From Glaciecola amylolytica (lineage in GTDB: Bacteria; Bacteroidota; Bacteroidia; Flavobacteriales_D; Crocinitomicaceae): 64,000 nt of DNA. The translations under genes and the position numbers were made by a program. Below are positions 1 to 8,234 of this stretch, in pieces. A model generated the notes under the pieces. The model was not told where the DNA came from. It made no database searches and saw only the letters and a program-made list of their open reading frames with translations. Numbering within the stretch: the first letter of the stretch is position 1; the number at the start of each line of letters is the position of its first letter. The DNA lies in contig CP034120.1 in NCBI GenBank assembly GCA_003856375.1, forward strand, positions 3,529,501 to 3,593,500. The letters run 5' to 3'.

Positions 1-1434
1 TCTCAGGATATCGACAAATACCAGGATTTGTTGTTCGAACTCGACAATGAACTGGCAACTTTGAGAACCGTTAATTCCAAGCTGAGATCAGAACCCAACA
101 GGCTGGATATTTACCGTCTGATTCCTGAAATGCTCGGAAAAAGTTTCGAAATATCTCTTACCAAACAGATCACAGATCTAAACCTGCTTCTCGAAAGAAA
201 AGAAGAACTTTTGACCAACGTAACAGAGAACAATTCGGAATTGAAAAATCTGAATCTGCGGATTCAATCGAAAATCCAATCGATCAGACGAAGTGTGGAA
301 GTTATTCAGGAACGAATTCTGGAGCAAGCCAAGGTGATCAGAGGAAAAATCGGGATTGTAGAAGGTGAATATTTAAAGATGCCGCAGAAAAAGATGGAAT
401 ACAACCGTCTGAAATCATTGCAGGACTTAAACGAGAAATACTATACTTTACTGACTGAAAAGAAAATAATGTATTCCATCTCGAACGCCGGATATACATC
501 CAACAATCGTGTATTGAATGAAGCTTCCCTGAATTTTACACCGGTAAGCCCGAACAGAAAACTGGTTTATGCAGGGTTTATTTTTATTGGTTTTGTGTCC
601 GGATTTGCATTTCTGTTCTTTAAGTACGTTACGTTCAACGAAATCAATACCATCGACGACCTGAAACATCTTTTACCGGACAAAGTCACTGTTTTAGGGA
701 ATATTCCACTGTTGAAAGAAAGTACGGAATACAGTCAGTTGCTGGTGCACAATACGCCCAAATCGATTCTGGCTGAATCCATGCGGAATATCCGGACAAA
801 TTTGAGCTTTGTCAATTCGGATGTCCGGGTTATTGCGATTTCCTCATCCATTTCGGGAGAAGGAAAAACCTTTGTAGCCTTGAATCTTGCGGGAATCATC
901 GCCTTATCGGGTAAACGAACGATCGTAATTGACCTGGATCTGCGCAAACCGAAAGTCCATCTGGGCTTGAACGTTCCCAATGAAAAGGGAATCAGTAATC
1001 TGATCATTAAACAGGTTACTCTGGAAGAGTGTATCCGCAAATCGGAAATTGAAAACCTCGATTTTATCAGCGCCGGACCGATTCCTCCGAATCCTTCGGA
1101 ATTGATCTTAAGTGATTCCTTCCAGGAGATTCTGGAAACACTGAAAGCGACCTACGACATTGTAATCATTGATAATCCGCCGGTTGGTTTGGTTACAGAC
1201 GGTGTTCAGATTCTGGCAAAAGCAGATGTTCCGATCTACATCTTTAAAGCTCACTACTCGAAGCGTATTTTTGCAGGCAGAGTTCGTGAATTGTTTGAGA
1301 TGAACCAGATCAGTCATCTGAATATTATCCTGAACGGAACAAAAGCATATAAGGGAAAATATGGTTATGGATATGGTTACGGCTATGGATATGACTATTA
1401 TGATGAAGAGGATAAGAAGAAGAAAAAAAAGTAA
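1..1434 (+). CDS. Polysaccharide co-polymerase / tyrosine autokinase (Wzc/BY-kinase type), 5' truncated
   Basis: The reading frame is open from base 1, so the start lies outside the window; the first possible internal start, TTG at 28, is not convincing. What remains is the C-terminal half of a Wzc-type inner-membrane protein that controls chain length and export of surface polysaccharide. It has a coiled-coil-rich periplasmic part (to about nt 500), one transmembrane helix (nt 562-630), and a cytoplasmic P-loop kinase. The kinase shows a Walker A motif ending SGEGKT (nt 853-870), Walker A' DLDLRKPK (nt 931-954) and Walker B IVIIDNPP (about nt 1159-1182). The C-terminus is a Tyr cluster with alternating Gly-Tyr, then an acidic patch and a run of lysines (nt 1344-1431), as expected for the autophosphorylated tail of BY-kinases. 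The epimerase and the sugar-phosphate transferase follow within a few bases, so this is one polysaccharide operon. Confidence 0.9.
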   Translation, partial: SQDIDKYQDLLFELDNELATLRTVNSKLRSEPNRLDIYRLIPEMLGKSFEISLTKQITDLNLLLERKEELLTNVTENNSELKNLNLRIQSKIQSIRRSVEVIQERILEQAKVIRGKIGIVEGEYLKMPQKKMEYNRLKSLQDLNEKYYTLLTEKKIMYSISNAGYTSNNRVLNEASLNFTPVSPNRKLVYAGFIFIGFVSGFAFLFFKYVTFNEINTIDDLKHLLPDKVTVLGNIPLLKESTEYSQLLVHNTPKSILAESMRNIRTNLSFVNSDVRVIAISSSISGEGKTFVALNLAGIIALSGKRTIVIDLDLRKPKVHLGLNVPNEKGISNLIIKQVTLEECIRKSEIENLDFISAGPIPPNPSELILSDSFQEILETLKATYDIVIIDNPPVGLVTDGVQILAKADVPIYIFKAHYSKRIFAGRVRELFEMNQISHLNIILNGTKAYKGKYGYGYGYGYGYDYYDEEDKKKKKK

Positions 1435-1438
1435 TTAG

Positions 1439-1987
1439 ATGAATTTTGAACGTACGGCTATTGCTGATGTTATTTTAATAAAACCTACTTTGTTTGGTGA
1501 TGATCGCGGATACTTTTTCGAGTCATTTCATCAGCAAAAATTCAATGAATTTGTTGGATCCGAGATTCGGTTCGTTCAGGACAATGAATCCAAATCGTCG
1601 AAAGGAGTTCTTCGGGGTCTGCATTTTCAAGCTCCTCCGCATGCACAAGGAAAACTGGTTCGTGTGGTCAAAGGAAGTGTTCTGGATGTGGCTTTGGATA
1701 TTCGCAAAAACTCCCCGACTTACGGGCAGCATGTATCCTTTGTTCTCAGTGAAGAAAACAAGCTGCAGGCTTATATTCCTGAAGGTTTTGCTCACGGTTT
1801 TGCAACCCTGGAAGACAATACCATTTTCCAATACAAATGCACCAACTGGTACAATCCTTCCAGTGAAGGAAGCATCCTTTGGAACGACCCTGCGTTAAAC
1901 ATTCAATGGGACGTAGAAGAACCTATTCTGTCTGCTAAAGACAAATTGGGCGAACTACTGGCAGATTTTAACTCTCCATTCGTATAG
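1439..1987 (+). CDS. rfbC: dTDP-4-dehydrorhamnose 3,5-epimerase (RmlC/RfbC)
   Basis: This 182-residue protein has the usual length of RmlC, the cupin epimerase that makes dTDP-4-keto-L-rhamnose in the dTDP-L-rhamnose pathway. Family motifs are visible: DDRGYFFESF near the N-terminus, KGVLRGLHFQ with the conserved His, KLVRVVKGSVLDVALDIR, and IPEGFAHGFATL. The ATG at 1439 lies 4 bases after the previous stop, so the gene is in the same transcript as the tyrosine kinase. It supplies a sugar nucleotide for the polysaccharide. rfbA, rfbB and rfbD are not in the window, so the product could also be another deoxysugar made by a close relative of RmlC. Confidence 0.92.
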   Translation: MNFERTAIADVILIKPTLFGDDRGYFFESFHQQKFNEFVGSEIRFVQDNESKSSKGVLRGLHFQAPPHAQGKLVRVVKGSVLDVALDIRKNSPTYGQHVSFVLSEENKLQAYIPEGFAHGFATLEDNTIFQYKCTNWYNPSSEGSILWNDPALNIQWDVEEPILSAKDKLGELLADFNSPFV

Positions 1988-1992
1988 GTCTT

Positions 1993-3057
1993 ATGTCGTA
2001 TGAAATAATTTTAGCTTGCCTTGGGTTCACGATCGTCGGAATTATCATGAGCTATGTTTCCAATGGATTGCTTTTGAGATTTTCTCAGAGTCTTGGAATC
2101 CGGAACAAAAATGATGTGACCATCCGGTGGGCAAACGAATCCAAACCTTCTTTGGGAGGAATCGGCTTTTTCGTCGCTTTCTTTTTCGGAACGATTGCCT
2201 ACTCCATCATTTTCAATACCGAAAATCTTTTTCAGAACAGACAATTCGTTGGACTGCTCACCGCAGGAACAATTTCATTCATCATGGGATTGGCAGATGA
2301 TGCCTACAATACAAAACCTTTCATGAAATTGTTTGTTCAGATCTTATGCGGAGCCATTCTTGTGATCACCCATAATGTCATTGAAATCACACAGATTCCG
2401 TGGATCAATGCTGCGTTAACGATTGTTTGGGTGGTTGGAATCATGAATTCACTGAACATGCTCGACAATATGGACGGAATTACGGGAACCACTTCCCTCT
2501 TCATTCTGCTTTCCTGTCTTGCAAGCAACATCATTCTGTTTGGGTGGAATACGAACATCTGGACCTTAACAATGTTGATTCAGATCGGTGCAATTATCGG
2601 ATTTTTAGTCTACAACATTCATCCTTCCAAATTGTTTATGGGAGACGCCGGAAGTCAGTTTATCGGGCTTTTTGTGGCTTTCTTTTCCATTCATGAATTG
2701 TGGAGCATCGGAAATACGGTTCATTTGAACCCGCTCACCGGTGGTGCAATTACGTTGATTGCATTTACTCCGGCAATTTCAGATACGCTCACAGTGGTAA
2801 TCAACCGCTTGCGGAAAGGGAAATCTCCGATGGTCGGAGGGAAAGACCATACGACACATCATTTGGTTTATGCCGGACTCAATGACAAGCAAGTCTGGAT
2901 CGTCTTTTTGGGCATCGGACTGATGGCAACTCTCGCTACTATTTTGGCTGTAGTTTTCGCTAAATGGGGCAATCCGTGGATAGCATTTTTCCTGACAGCA
3001 TATTTTTTTGCAGTATTTTTTGTTTTATACCGTAATACGCTTATTCACAAGAAGTAG
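1993..3057 (+). CDS. Polyprenyl-phosphate sugar-1-phosphate transferase (MraY/WecA family)
   Basis: A 354-residue, highly hydrophobic protein with about ten membrane helices. It belongs to the glycosyltransferase-4 family, which moves a HexNAc-1-phosphate (usually GlcNAc-1-P) from UDP-sugar to undecaprenyl phosphate and so starts glycan assembly at the inner membrane. Supporting motifs are LGGIGF near residue 55, GLADDAYNTKPF (the DD metal site), MLDNMDGITG (nt about 2458-2490), LFMGDAGSQFIG (nt about 2632-2668) and a cytoplasmic HTTHHL-type histidine motif near nt 2850. Its place 5 bases after rfbC favours a WecA/TagO-like role in surface polysaccharide over MraY in peptidoglycan. The exact sugar cannot be read from the sequence. 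Confidence 0.88.
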   Translation: MSYEIILACLGFTIVGIIMSYVSNGLLLRFSQSLGIRNKNDVTIRWANESKPSLGGIGFFVAFFFGTIAYSIIFNTENLFQNRQFVGLLTAGTISFIMGLADDAYNTKPFMKLFVQILCGAILVITHNVIEITQIPWINAALTIVWVVGIMNSLNMLDNMDGITGTTSLFILLSCLASNIILFGWNTNIWTLTMLIQIGAIIGFLVYNIHPSKLFMGDAGSQFIGLFVAFFSIHELWSIGNTVHLNPLTGGAITLIAFTPAISDTLTVVINRLRKGKSPMVGGKDHTTHHLVYAGLNDKQVWIVFLGIGLMATLATILAVVFAKWGNPWIAFFLTAYFFAVFFVLYRNTLIHKK

Positions 3058-3063
3058 ATTCCT

Positions 3064-3071
3064 TAATTTTG
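3064..3071 (+). promoter_or_regulatory. Bacteroidetes -7 box for the lytic transglycosylase gene
   Basis: TAATTTTG matches the Bacteroidota consensus TAnnTTTG. It sits in the 24-36 base gap after the transferase stop codon and 22 bases before the preferred ATG at 3094. I see no clear -33 TTG at the right distance, so only half of the promoter is supported. Confidence 0.45.
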
Positions 3072-3093
3072 TGATGCTCAAATGATGCATTAC

Positions 3094-4020
3094 ATGAACA
3101 AGATACTTCCATTCATCTTATTGGTTTCTCTTGCTGCCTGCGAGGGCAATAAGCAGCAACCCGCTAAAGCCGAAGGCAAAAAAGAAGCTGTTACTTCAAC
3201 TGCCGTTGTTTTCCCTGATCTTCCTCAAAGCATGGAATTTGCGGGAATAACCATTAACCTTCAGGACGAAGACCTGCGCGAGCGTCTGGACCGCGAAGTG
3301 TTAATGACGGCCTATTACCAAAGTGCCTGGGTCGGATGTTTGAAACGCGCAAACCGGTATTTCCCGGAAATTGAACGGATTTTAAAAGAAGAAGGCATTC
3401 CGGATGATTTCAAATACCTGGCAATCATCGAAAGCAACCTGCAACAGGCAATTTCTCCGGTTGGAGCACAAGGTTTCTGGCAATTCATGCCTGCAACTGC
3501 CAAATTGTATGATCTGGAAATGAATCCTGAAATCGATGAGCGCCTGAATATTGAAAAAAGCACGCATGCCGCATGCCAATATCTGAAAGATGCGCACGCC
3601 ACACTCAATGACTGGGTGATGACGACAGCAGCTTACAACCGCGGAGTTGGTGGCGTGCTGGAAGACATGAAATGGCAGGGAACAGAACATTATTTTGACA
3701 CCTATCAGAACAGCGAAACCGGACGTTACGTTTTTCGCCTTCTGGCAACCAAATTGATCTACGAGAACCCGGAAGCGTACGGTTTTTATCCTTCCAGAAT
3801 GGAGTTATATGAACCTTTCCACATCCAAAAAATCGTTGTGGAAGAATCCATTCCGAATTTAGCAGATTGGGCAAACGATCAGGGCTTCAACATCAAAATT
3901 CTTCGTAAATTAAACCCCTGGTTAAAAACAACGAAACTGACGATCAAAGGCGGGCGAAAGTTTACACTTGTTTTGCCTGCAGCATCTGAAAATCTGAAAC
4001 CTTACAGCGCTTACAAATAA
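3094..4020 (+). CDS. MltD-like membrane-bound lytic murein transglycosylase (lipoprotein)
   Basis: The protein begins with a lipoprotein signal (MNKILPFILL ... LAAC, lipobox ending at a Cys about residue 19), so it is probably anchored in the outer membrane. The ATG at 3094 gives a cleaner signal peptide than the in-frame ATGs at 3082 and 3085. The middle carries a soluble lytic transglycosylase (SLT) domain. The catalytic Glu lies in AIIESNLQQA (codon nt 3430-3432), followed by GAQGFWQFMPATA and TAAYNRG, the hallmarks of family 1 lytic transglycosylases that cleave MurNAc-GlcNAc bonds and form 1,6-anhydroMurNAc. The C-terminal 45 residues (NLADWANDQGF ... LVLP) resemble one degenerate LysM-like domain, whereas E. 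coli MltD has two. It has its own -7 box and is read separately from the polysaccharide genes. Confidence 0.88.
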   Translation: MNKILPFILLVSLAACEGNKQQPAKAEGKKEAVTSTAVVFPDLPQSMEFAGITINLQDEDLRERLDREVLMTAYYQSAWVGCLKRANRYFPEIERILKEEGIPDDFKYLAIIESNLQQAISPVGAQGFWQFMPATAKLYDLEMNPEIDERLNIEKSTHAACQYLKDAHATLNDWVMTTAAYNRGVGGVLEDMKWQGTEHYFDTYQNSETGRYVFRLLATKLIYENPEAYGFYPSRMELYEPFHIQKIVVEESIPNLADWANDQGFNIKILRKLNPWLKTTKLTIKGGRKFTLVLPAASENLKPYSAYK

Positions 4021-4044
4021 CATTTTAAGATTACACATTCTGAC

Positions 4045-6891
4045 ATGAGTCTTGACGAACAAAACAAAAAAATTGACATTTACGGAGCAAGAGAACACAA
4101 TTTAAAGGATATCCATCTGGAAATTCCCCGCGACAAATTGGTTGTGTTTACAGGGTTAAGCGGAAGCGGAAAATCTTCTTTGGCTTTCGATACCATCTTT
4201 GCAGAAGGCCAGCGAAGATACATCGAGACATTCTCATCTTATGCCCGCCAGTTCTTAGGTGGAATGGAACGGCCGGATGTGGACAAAATCAACGGTTTGA
4301 GTCCGGTGATTTCCATCGAACAAAAAACAGTTTCACGCAGTCCGCGCTCTACCGTTGGAACAATTACCGAAATCTATGATTTCATGCGCTTGCTTTATGC
4401 GCGAATCGGTACTGCTTATTCGTATGAGACGGGCGAACGCATGGTGAAATACTCTGACGACCAGATCACCGATTTGATTATTGAGCAATTCGACGGGAAA
4501 AAAGTACTCATTCTTGCTCCCAAAATCAAAGGACGAAAAGGACATTACAGAGAACTCTTCGAACAAATTGCCAAAATGGGCTACTCGAAAGTTCGGATCG
4601 ACGGAGAAATTCAGGAGATTGAAAAGGGTATGCGTCTGGATCGTTATAAGATTCACGACATCGAGATTGTTGTTGACCGGATTCAGGTGAAATCGGATGA
4701 CCGCAAACGACTTTACGACGCAATTACCACAGCTATGAAGCATGGAGGTAAAAGCATGATGATTCAGGAATTTGGCAGCAATCACGTCCGTCATTTCTCC
4801 CGTTTACTCATGTGTCCGACAAGTGGAATTTCATATCCGGAACCGGAACCGAACTTGTTTTCCTTCAACTCTCCGTATGGAGCTTGTCCTACTTGCGTTG
4901 GTTTAGGAGAAATTTCTGAAATTGACCGCGACAAAGTCATTCCGAACCCGAAATTGAGCATCAAAAAAGGCGGTTTGGCTCCGATTGGCGAATACAAGCG
5001 AAACTGGTTTTTCGAACGAATCGAAGCTTTCCTGCAACAGGAAGGTTATACTATTAATACTCCGATTTCAGATTTACCGGACGAACTGATCCACGTAATC
5101 CTGAACGGAAACGAAGGTTTGGAACAAAATGGCAAGGATGCAAGCATTCAATTCGAAGGACTTGGAAACTTCATGGCAAGACATGCCGAAGAAAGTACAG
5201 CCGGAATTCAGCGCTGGGCTCAGAGTTTTATGAATAAAATTACTTGCCCCGAATGCCATGGTGCCCGTTTGAAAAAAGAAGCACTTCATTTTAAAGTGAG
5301 TGAAAAAACACTTGGAGAAGTTGCCACTCTGGACATTCAGGAATTGGCTAAATGGCTTGAAAATATTGAAGATTCTTTGAATAACGAACAACAGGTTATC
5401 GGAACGGAAATTCTGAAAGAAATCCGTGCACGGGTTCGTTTCATTCTGGAGGTTGGTTTGGAATACCTGACGCTGCATCGTTCGGCGCGCAGTTTATCGG
5501 GAGGAGAAGCACAGCGGATTCGTCTGGCTACGCAAATCGGTTCAGAACTGATGAATGTTCTTTACATTCTGGATGAACCGAGTATCGGTTTGCATCAGCG
5601 CGACAATACCCGTTTGATCAATTCCCTGAAAAGACTTCGCGATACCGGAAATTCTGTGATTGTGGTGGAACACGACCGCGAAATGATGGAAGCTGCAGAT
5701 TTTGTGGTGGATATTGGTCCGGGAGCCGGAGTTCACGGAGGAGAAATTGTGAATGCCGCACCATTTGGCCAACTGATTTCAAAGGATTCTATCACAACGA
5801 AATACCTGAGAGGGGAACTGGAAATTGAAATTCCGAAAAAACGCAGAAAAGGAAACGGAAAAAAACTGGTTTTAAAAGGAGCAACAGGAAATAATCTGAA
5901 AAATGTCGATCTGACCATTCCGTTGGGAACATTGACGTGTGTGACAGGAGTTTCCGGAAGCGGAAAATCTACCTTGATCAATCATACGCTCTACCCGATT
6001 CTGAATGCTCACATTTACAACGGTGTGAAAAAACCCATGCCTTACAAGAAAATTGAAGGATTGGAACTGTTGGATAAAGTGATCGAAATCGATCAGAGTC
6101 CGATCGGGAGAACACCGCGAAGCAATCCGGCAACTTACACCAATGTTTTCACAGAGATCCGCACTTTGTTTGCTGCACTTCCCGAAGCTCAGATCCGTGG
6201 TTACAAAGCCGGAAGATTTTCGTTCAATGTAGCTGGAGGTCGTTGTGACACTTGCGGCGGCGGCGGTTTGAAGGTCATCGAAATGAATTTCCTTCCCGAT
6301 GTGTACGTTGAATGCGAAACCTGCAACGGAAAACGCTACAACCGGGAAACTCTGGAAGTTCGTTTCAAAGGAAAATCCATCAACGATGTGTTGGAAATGA
6401 CGATTGAAGATGCGGTTGTTTTCTTTGAAAGCATTCCTAAAATTCACCGCGTTTTGGAAACCCTGAATTCGGTTGGTTTGGGTTATATCAAACTTGGTCA
6501 GCCTTCCACAACCGTAAGCGGTGGAGAAGCACAGCGCATCAAACTGGCGGGTGAATTAACGAAGCGCGGGACAGGAAGCACCATTTACATTCTGGACGAG
6601 CCTAGTACCGGTTTGCATTTTGAAGATATCCGGATGCTGATTGCTGTTTTGCAGCGTTTGGTGGACGAAGGAAATACCGTTTTGGTCATCGAACACAACC
6701 TCGACATTGTCAAAGTAGCAGATCACATCATTGATGTGGGGCCGGAAGGAGGCCGCGGAGGTGGAAATATCGTTTGTACTGGAACTCCGGAGGAAATCAT
6801 TAAAAAATATACAGATGTTTCGCATACTGCCAAATACCTGAAAATGGAAATGGATCATATGGAGAAACTGAGAAAAGATCTCAAAAAATAA
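4045..6891 (+). CDS. uvrA: UvrABC excision nuclease subunit A
   Basis: A 948-residue protein of full UvrA length, the DNA-damage sensor of nucleotide excision repair, acting as an ATPase dimer with UvrB. Both ABC modules are complete: Walker A GLSGSGKSSLAFDT near residue 37 and GVSGSGKSTL near residue 635, with signatures LSGGEAQRIRLA and VSGGEAQRIKLA each followed by a YILDEPS Walker B. Zinc-site cysteines are seen in CPTCVGLGE, CPECHGARL and CDTCGGGG ... CETCNGKR. The ATG at 4045 is the only sensible start. The gene stands alone and is followed by a strong symmetric terminator. Nothing is missing. Confidence 0.97.
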   Translation: MSLDEQNKKIDIYGAREHNLKDIHLEIPRDKLVVFTGLSGSGKSSLAFDTIFAEGQRRYIETFSSYARQFLGGMERPDVDKINGLSPVISIEQKTVSRSPRSTVGTITEIYDFMRLLYARIGTAYSYETGERMVKYSDDQITDLIIEQFDGKKVLILAPKIKGRKGHYRELFEQIAKMGYSKVRIDGEIQEIEKGMRLDRYKIHDIEIVVDRIQVKSDDRKRLYDAITTAMKHGGKSMMIQEFGSNHVRHFSRLLMCPTSGISYPEPEPNLFSFNSPYGACPTCVGLGEISEIDRDKVIPNPKLSIKKGGLAPIGEYKRNWFFERIEAFLQQEGYTINTPISDLPDELIHVILNGNEGLEQNGKDASIQFEGLGNFMARHAEESTAGIQRWAQSFMNKITCPECHGARLKKEALHFKVSEKTLGEVATLDIQELAKWLENIEDSLNNEQQVIGTEILKEIRARVRFILEVGLEYLTLHRSARSLSGGEAQRIRLATQIGSELMNVLYILDEPSIGLHQRDNTRLINSLKRLRDTGNSVIVVEHDREMMEAADFVVDIGPGAGVHGGEIVNAAPFGQLISKDSITTKYLRGELEIEIPKKRRKGNGKKLVLKGATGNNLKNVDLTIPLGTLTCVTGVSGSGKSTLINHTLYPILNAHIYNGVKKPMPYKKIEGLELLDKVIEIDQSPIGRTPRSNPATYTNVFTEIRTLFAALPEAQIRGYKAGRFSFNVAGGRCDTCGGGGLKVIEMNFLPDVYVECETCNGKRYNRETLEVRFKGKSINDVLEMTIEDAVVFFESIPKIHRVLETLNSVGLGYIKLGQPSTTVSGGEAQRIKLAGELTKRGTGSTIYILDEPSTGLHFEDIRMLIAVLQRLVDEGNTVLVIEHNLDIVKVADHIIDVGPEGGRGGGNIVCTGTPEEIIKKYTDVSHTAKYLKMEMDHMEKLRKDLKK

Positions 6892-6902
6892 AACTCATTA
6901 AA

Positions 6903-6940
6903 AAAAGCAGGGGGCGAAAAATTTTTCGCCCCCTGCTTTT
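6903..6940. terminator. Bidirectional terminator, perfect 38-bp palindrome
   Basis: The sequence AAAAGCAGGGGGCGAAAAA is followed at once by its exact reverse complement, giving a 19-bp inverted repeat with A/T flanks on both sides. It lies between convergent uvrA (+) and the small exported-protein gene (-), so the A-GC-T layout should stop transcription from both sides. Confidence 0.9.
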
Positions 6941-6954
6941 TATAGCATTTATAA

Positions 6955-7440
6955 TTACTGTATCGGCTGAATTGTTTCCACAGCTTCACATAGTTTTGTC
7001 GCCTGCTCAAGAGTCAATGGCGTAACGCGTTTGTCATAGAAACGGTAAAGCTTTCCGTCGATCTCTACATACGATTCGAAATGTGCCATTTCCCGACCCA
7101 TCATTGTTTCCATGAACAATACCGAATGCGCTTTTGTCGAAACAAGTTTTTTGCTGGGATCTGCGGCAATATCCTCTTTCAATTTCTCGAGTGTCATGTC
7201 ATATGCCGGCTCTACGGAGATCACAAAATTGGCTCCCGAAATGTAATAGCTGTACGTTTCTTCTACTGCTTTCACGCCTGCCGGAACAATCATTGTAGCG
7301 TTGATCTCAATAGCCTCAAGGCTGATACGTTCCTTTCCGGCAGGAACAGCCGTTGTTGAAGTTGTTGTTCCGCTCTGTGCAGAAACAAATGTGGTGCAAC
7401 CGATCGTTGCAACGATTGCGAGAGCAATTGCTTTGTTCAT
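6955..7440 (-). CDS. Small exported protein of unknown function
   Basis: A 161-residue protein with a clear Sec signal peptide (MNKAIALAIVATIGC ... VSAQ, cleavage about residue 21) and a Thr/Ser-rich linker. About 120 residues of mixed alpha/beta character follow. No lipobox Cys is placed correctly, since the Cys at about residue 15 is inside the hydrophobic core, so it should be periplasmic or secreted. There is no T9SS C-terminal domain. I recognise no family. It has its own well-formed promoter just upstream and ends at the bidirectional palindrome terminator, so it is a single-gene unit. Confidence 0.8.
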   Translation of the reverse strand: MNKAIALAIVATIGCTTFVSAQSGTTTSTTAVPAGKERISLEAIEINATMIVPAGVKAVEETYSYYISGANFVISVEPAYDMTLEKLKEDIAADPSKKLVSTKAHSVLFMETMMGREMAHFESYVEIDGKLYRFYDKRVTPLTLEQATKLCEAVETIQPIQ

Positions 7441-7459
7441 TATGTGTTGATTTTGGCAG

Positions 7460-7487
7460 CAAAGATAAGCGTCCTGATTTAACGCAA
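7460..7487 (-). promoter_or_regulatory. Bacteroidetes promoter (-33 TTG, -7 TATCTTTG)
   Basis: Read on the minus strand, TTG (7487-7485), a 17-base spacer and TATCTTTG (7467-7460) fit the TTG/TAnnTTTG consensus of Bacteroidota. The ATG of the exported-protein gene follows about 19 bases later. Confidence 0.65.
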
Positions 7488-7495
7488 TATCATTC

Positions 7496-8128
7496 CTACT
7501 TAAACTTTAAAGTCTTCCAAACAACACTGATATCTCCTTTACTCGCAAAATCCTCAAACGTTTTATAAGGCGAAAGTTCATTCCCGATGAACGTGATCAA
7601 CAATCCGTTTTCATTGTCTCCCTGAGGTTCAAGATATAAGGTCTGAATAATGTAATCTCCAGCAAATTCCGAATCTCCTGATTTATTGATTCCTTTTCCT
7701 TTAGCGCGAAGCATCAGGTATCTTTCTCCGTCAAAGGTTTGTGGATCGATAGTAGATTCCGACAGTTTAAAAATTTGCTGATATATTCCCTTCATTTGAC
7801 CAAGCAAGTCGCGTTTCAGTCCGTCACCGAAAATATTCTCTCCCGAAGGTTTATAATAACCTAACGAAATTCCTTCCGTTTGAATCTCGTCACTGTTCAG
7901 TTTCACAAACGCATTGTAGTTGTAATTCGTAATGCCCTTTTGTGCCGGATCGGTTTTCAGCGTTTTGGGATATTCCAGACTAAAATTAATCAGCGGAAGC
8001 TTCATTTCTTCGCAGAAAGCATCCGTTACTTCAAAAACTTTATTGTTTTTACTGGAATAGCTTGTTTTATCGGAACCACAGCCAGCAATCCCGACCGGGA
8101 TGAACAGAAGGAGAAAAAGGTATTTCAT
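7496..8128 (-). CDS. Putative lipoprotein of unknown function
   Basis: This 210-residue protein starts MKYLFLLLFIPVGIAGC, a signal peptide ending in a lipobox (IAGC), so it should be lipid-anchored. The mature part is polar, without repeats or membrane segments, and contains VWKTLKFK at the C-terminus. Its pattern of short strands around a large middle region recalls small lipoproteins of unassigned function in Bacteroidota; no catalytic motif is seen. It is transcribed in the same direction as the exported-protein gene downstream, 55 bases apart, but that gene has its own promoter. Upstream is the terminator of the large adhesin operon, so this gene probably has its own promoter in the roughly 60 bases between. 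Confidence 0.75.
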   Translation of the reverse strand: MKYLFLLLFIPVGIAGCGSDKTSYSSKNNKVFEVTDAFCEEMKLPLINFSLEYPKTLKTDPAQKGITNYNYNAFVKLNSDEIQTEGISLGYYKPSGENIFGDGLKRDLLGQMKGIYQQIFKLSESTIDPQTFDGERYLMLRAKGKGINKSGDSEFAGDYIIQTLYLEPQGDNENGLLITFIGNELSPYKTFEDFASKGDISVVWKTLKFK

Positions 8129-8186
8129 AATAGCATCAGTTATTCGGCAGCAGTTTCGTTGCTGCTCTGCGAATTTAATAAAAACA

Positions 8187-8219
8187 AAAAGGCGGACTCC
8201 AACAAAAAATCCGCCTTTT
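8187..8219 (-). terminator. Intrinsic terminator of the adhesin-PorP-OmpA operon
   Basis: AAAAGGCGGA (8187-8196) pairs with TCCGCCTTTT (8210-8219). On the minus strand this is a GC-rich stem followed by a T-rich tract (TTTTTGTTTTT), 16 bases after the stop of the OmpA-like gene. It closes the roughly 8.6-kb operon that starts at 16851. Confidence 0.85.
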
Positions 8220-8234
8220 GTGTATGTGAAGCCC

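Noticed and set aside
4333-6447. Long open frames on the strand opposite to uvrA (153, 134 and 191 residues)
   Set aside because: They mirror the uvrA codon pattern and have no recognisable protein features.
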